Assembly: GCA_020635455.1 (NCBI GenBank) | Contig: JACJZT010000002.1 | Location: 496,001 to 560,000 of the forward strand | Reading direction: 5' to 3' | DNA length: 64,000 nucleotides | Source: Flavobacteriales bacterium | GTDB lineage: Bacteria > Bacteroidota > Bacteroidia > NS11-12g > UBA9320 | Shown here: positions 61,494 through 64,000 of the stretch, in pieces | Numbering within the stretch: position 1 is the stretch's first letter | Layout: every line of letters starts with the position of its first letter | The notes under the pieces: generated by a model | The model's input: only the letters and a program-made list of their open reading frames with translations | What the model was told of the DNA's origin: nothing | Databases searched by the model: none | Translations under genes and position numbers: made by a program

Positions 61494-62777
61494 ATGAACA
61501 TGATAAAGAAAACATTACTTGGTCTTGGAGTCGTTGCGATGGCATTCAGCTCATTTGCTCAATTGACCCACGAAACTCCCAGATTCCCTAAAACAGGTAG
61601 TCCTGTTGAAGTTGATTTCATTAAAAACGATCCTTCTGTTGCAAAATTCGCTAAAAAAGGTGGTTTACAAGGTTCCGGATGGTACAATTATTTCAGAAGC
61701 CTTGGTCAGGGTGGTGAAACTTTCGTTTATTTCGGTGATGCAGCTTTATGGCCGGATTCATTGCCTGTGATCGTTTATCCTTCTCCAACGGATCAGGCAC
61801 ATGCATGGTGGTTTGGAGCCGGGCAGTGTTTTGACCCAACAAGTGAATGGTTTCAGGATGCAGATGCTCCTCAGCTAACCGGATTCAACAGATACTCAAT
61901 TGACTCAGTTGCTTTCAGATATAAATATCGTCATGCAGTTCCCGGTTCGGTAGATACCTTAACCATTGATTTTTTCAACGATGATAAACTGGTACCTTTA
62001 GTATTTACTTCAGGCGACAGAGCGTATGCTCCTGTTTATATTAAAGGCATCAACCGGTCGAATGCAGTTTCCAGCACCGTTCAGATACTTTTGGACGATA
62101 CTTACGATACTGAATCTTTCTTTTTCCCTACCAGTAATTCATATTCCAAAAACATGGAGATCGCACTTCCTTCCGTAATGAATGTTAAAGAAGGTGGTAA
62201 AATGGCCTTCACCATCAATTACAAGCCGGGTGTGAGTTATGCATACGGAGATACTTTGATCACCGGCAGGGATTCTGTAAACGTTCCGGTTAAGCAAACC
62301 AACACATTTCAGCCTTATTACATTCAGGCCGAAACCGGTATTCCTGACAACTCTCACAACTACGCTCTAACTGTAATGGACAATCAGAGATACGGTACCC
62401 GTTCTCCGGAATGGTATTATCCTAACAGTGGTTACACAAAGATCCGTCACCTTGATGCTTGGTTTAAATTAACCTATTACAATTTAAGTGCAAAGGATAT
62501 CAACAACAGCGGTTATGGTTTAGGATCTGTTTATCCAAACCCGGTAAAAGCCGGACAAGATGTTAAGATAGAGTTCGCCTTAGGTAAAGGTGAATTGGTT
62601 AACATTCAGTTGTTTAATGTTTTAGGCAGCAAAGTTGCCGATGTGGCTTCAGGTAAATACTCAGCCGGCGAGAACAGCGTTGTATTCAATACTTCTAAGC
62701 TAACTCCGGGTGTTTATCTTTACACCTTATCAGCAGGTTCATTCAAAGCCTCAAAGAAAATCACAATTGTAGATTAA
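61494..62777 (+). CDS. T9SS-secreted protein of unknown function
   Basis: A 427-residue protein with a signal peptide (TLLGLGVVAMAFSSFAQ; start ATG 61494 or 61500). Residues 25 to about 345 are aromatic-rich and beta-like, with GSGWYNYFRSLGQGG and AWWFGAGQCFDPTSEWF segments, and the last 80 residues are a type A sorting domain (VYPNPVKAGQDVKIEF ... LTPGVYLYTL ... KKITIVD). No catalytic signature seen. It has its own promoter and a very strong terminator, so it is monocistronic and probably well expressed. Confidence 0.8.
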   Translation: MNMIKKTLLGLGVVAMAFSSFAQLTHETPRFPKTGSPVEVDFIKNDPSVAKFAKKGGLQGSGWYNYFRSLGQGGETFVYFGDAALWPDSLPVIVYPSPTDQAHAWWFGAGQCFDPTSEWFQDADAPQLTGFNRYSIDSVAFRYKYRHAVPGSVDTLTIDFFNDDKLVPLVFTSGDRAYAPVYIKGINRSNAVSSTVQILLDDTYDTESFFFPTSNSYSKNMEIALPSVMNVKEGGKMAFTINYKPGVSYAYGDTLITGRDSVNVPVKQTNTFQPYYIQAETGIPDNSHNYALTVMDNQRYGTRSPEWYYPNSGYTKIRHLDAWFKLTYYNLSAKDINNSGYGLGSVYPNPVKAGQDVKIEFALGKGELVNIQLFNVLGSKVADVASGKYSAGENSVVFNTSKLTPGVYLYTLSAGSFKASKKITIVD

Positions 62778-62796
62778 ATAATCTTAAATTAGCATT

Positions 62797-62832
62797 AAAA
62801 AGAGGTTGTTTCACAAACAACCTCTTTTTTTT
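62797..62832 (+). terminator. Strong Rho-independent terminator
   Basis: Perfect 15-bp arms (62797-62811 and 62815-62829), core AGAGGTTGTTT/AAACAACCTCT, with a CAC loop, followed by T to 62832. Confidence 0.92.
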
Positions 62833-63220
62833 GATTTTAATTTAAGAGTTCAGAACTGGCCCCCAAAATCTATTTCTAAATCCATCATTTTCAATATCTT
62901 TTAACTTGAGTAGTCAATAGTTAATTACACACATTTTCTTCATAAAATCGTTATGAATTATTACTCAAGCTAAACAAACCTGTAAGAATCTTTGGTCCGC
63001 CCAACCCTTTTTCATAAGCGCTTTAAAATTGACATTCAAAATAAAAAGCTAAAGACTTGCTTGCTTAATTCAGTATTAATGAGTATCCGTTTCGTAAACA
63101 TCTATTTTAAGGCTTGGCAATGGCTCTAATTACAAATTCATTTTTCCAAGCTATACTTGTATTAGACAGTTTATGACTTATATTTGACAAAACAATGTTC
63201 AATAACTAAATTTAACAAAC
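62833..63220. other. Intergenic region without a gene
   Basis: AT-rich and without a supported reading frame. Its only recognisable content is the promoter at 63157-63186 near its right end. Confidence 0.7.
63157..63186 (+). promoter_or_regulatory. Promoter: TTG, 19 bp, TATATTTG
   Basis: TTG at 63157-63159 and a perfect TAnnTTTG at 63179-63186, about 35 bases before ATG 63221. Confidence 0.65.
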
Positions 63221-64000
63221 ATGAAAAGCAAAGCTTATTACATTCTATTAATTGCCGGGCTGGTTATTTCACAACTGTCTGTAGCTCAGGCTCCTGAAGG
63301 TTTTAATTACCAGGCCGTTGTAAGAGACGGCACGGGTAAAGTAATTAACAAAGGAAATGTGGGGGTTCGGTTTACGATTCATCAGACAACTCTTGTGGGA
63401 AGCACCGTTTATCAGGAAAGGCAAGCCTTGATCACCAATGAATACGGTTTGATCTCGGCGGTCATTGGAAAAGGCTCTGCTCTTATGGGTCAGTTTGATA
63501 ACATCTTATGGGGAATGGACAAATATTTTCTGCAAGTTGAAATTGACCCTGCCGGAGGAAGCAATTATACGGATATGGGGGCTTCCCAGTTAATGAGTGT
63601 ACCCTATGCCCTAAATGCTAAAGTTGCTAAATCAATAGAAGGGGGAATTCAAATGGATTGGACCAAAGCAGGAAACGATATATACAACAACAATAAAGGT
63701 AATGTTGGAATTGGGAGTATGGGAACCATGTATAAGCTATCGGTTAGAGACAGTATTGGCACGTCCGGTATTATGAACATCGAAAATGCAGACTCCAATG
63801 GTTTTGCGGGAATTTACTTTCAATCTGGTGTTGACCGAAGAGGTTGGATTGGTCATTTCGGAACAAACGGATGGGATAAGAATAATTCCTTTCAAATAGG
63901 TTCCAGGGATTCCACGAACTTAACTTTAAGTACAGGACCAAAATCTAGACTTACCATAGACGGTATTGACGGGAATGTAGGTATTGGTATTGATACGCCA
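63221..64000 (+). CDS. Exported surface protein, 3' truncated by the window end
   Basis: The frame is open from ATG 63221 to the last base (260 codons), so the gene continues outside. The product has a signal peptide (ILLIAGLVISQLSVAQ) and then the phrase APEGFNYQAVVRDGTGKV, followed by GNVGVRFTIHQ, VYQERQ, TNEYGLISAVIGKG and LMSVPYALNAKVA. This N-terminal module is common in large Bacteroidota surface proteins, often followed by tail-fibre-like or peptidase S74-type chaperone domains. A later NVGIG repeat (at about 165 and again near 255) fits fibre-like trimeric proteins. The C-terminus is not visible. Confidence 0.8.
   Translation, partial: MKSKAYYILLIAGLVISQLSVAQAPEGFNYQAVVRDGTGKVINKGNVGVRFTIHQTTLVGSTVYQERQALITNEYGLISAVIGKGSALMGQFDNILWGMDKYFLQVEIDPAGGSNYTDMGASQLMSVPYALNAKVAKSIEGGIQMDWTKAGNDIYNNNKGNVGIGSMGTMYKLSVRDSIGTSGIMNIENADSNGFAGIYFQSGVDRRGWIGHFGTNGWDKNNSFQIGSRDSTNLTLSTGPKSRLTIDGIDGNVGIGIDTP

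Noticed and set aside
1..64000. Insertion sequences, prophage or CRISPR arrays
   Set aside because: No transposase, integrase, phage structural gene or regularly spaced short repeat was seen; the only regular tandem repeats are coding (50594-53374).

Overview
The window comes from a member of the Bacteroidota (Flavobacteriia, Sphingobacteriia or Chitinophagia grade; I cannot resolve it further). The evidence is eight probable type IX secretion system (T9SS) clients with a C-terminal sorting domain, many TAnnTTTG -7 promoter elements, no usable Shine-Dalgarno sequences, several TTG or GTG starts, and family content typical of the phylum (S46 peptidase, DUF4293, Reg_prop propeller, error-prone DnaE cassette). 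Base composition is AT-rich apart from one island. The window opens inside one gene (2..517) and closes inside another (63221..64000). It reads as chromosome: housekeeping genes alternate with secreted and surface proteins. I see no rRNA, CRISPR array, transposase or integrase; there is one tRNA-Arg.

Layout. 1-5 kb: barrel-like fragment, exported protein, propeller lipoprotein, cytochrome b-like membrane protein, dtd, SPFH protein. 4.8-7.2 kb: plsY, clpS and a rhomboid protease, packed end to end, the first two with TTG starts. 7.2-12.7 kb: T9SS-secreted M1 peptidase divergent from two T9SS clients, one with a degenerate C25-like region. 12.8-16.2 kb: map, an NFACT (RqcH-like) protein and an acyl-CoA dehydrogenase. 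16.5-22 kb: DUF502 protein, lycopene-cyclase-like membrane protein, ECF sigma factor, a PTPS/folE pterin pair and a large FG-GAP protein. 22.2-25.2 kb: an exported TPR-CHAT protease.

25.2-30.3 kb is a compact higher-GC island: an S24/LexA-like repressor divergent from dinB and an error-prone dnaE, with matching dyads in its control region and at its end. 30.4-33.8 kb: metallophosphoesterase, glycosyltransferase and GH1 beta-glucosidase, translationally coupled. 33.8-38.1 kb: Kelch protein, DUF4293 protein, BNR/sortilin-like T9SS protein. 38.2-42.9 kb: tRNA-Arg, a 54-residue basic protein, lipoproteins, a GH16 enzyme. 43-48 kb: fatty-acid hydroxylase, mltG, and a dapB-lepB-fmt run. 48.1-56 kb: a second exported CHAT protease divergent from an 1819-residue surface protein with seven 399-bp repeats. 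56-59.7 kb: S46 peptidase and an MlaE/MlaF transporter pair. 59.7-60.5 kb: a structured element and a YefM-YoeB toxin-antitoxin pair with a textbook operator. 60.6-64 kb: SDR oxidoreductase, T9SS protein and a truncated surface protein gene.

Most worth a second look: the mutasome island with its repeated AATACTA/TAGTATT dyads; the exported CHAT protease sharing a control region with the repeat protein; the yefM-like operator with 12-bp phased TGTACA-type boxes; and several enzymes whose motifs point to altered or lost activity (C25-like, lycopene-cyclase-like, PHP domain of DnaE).
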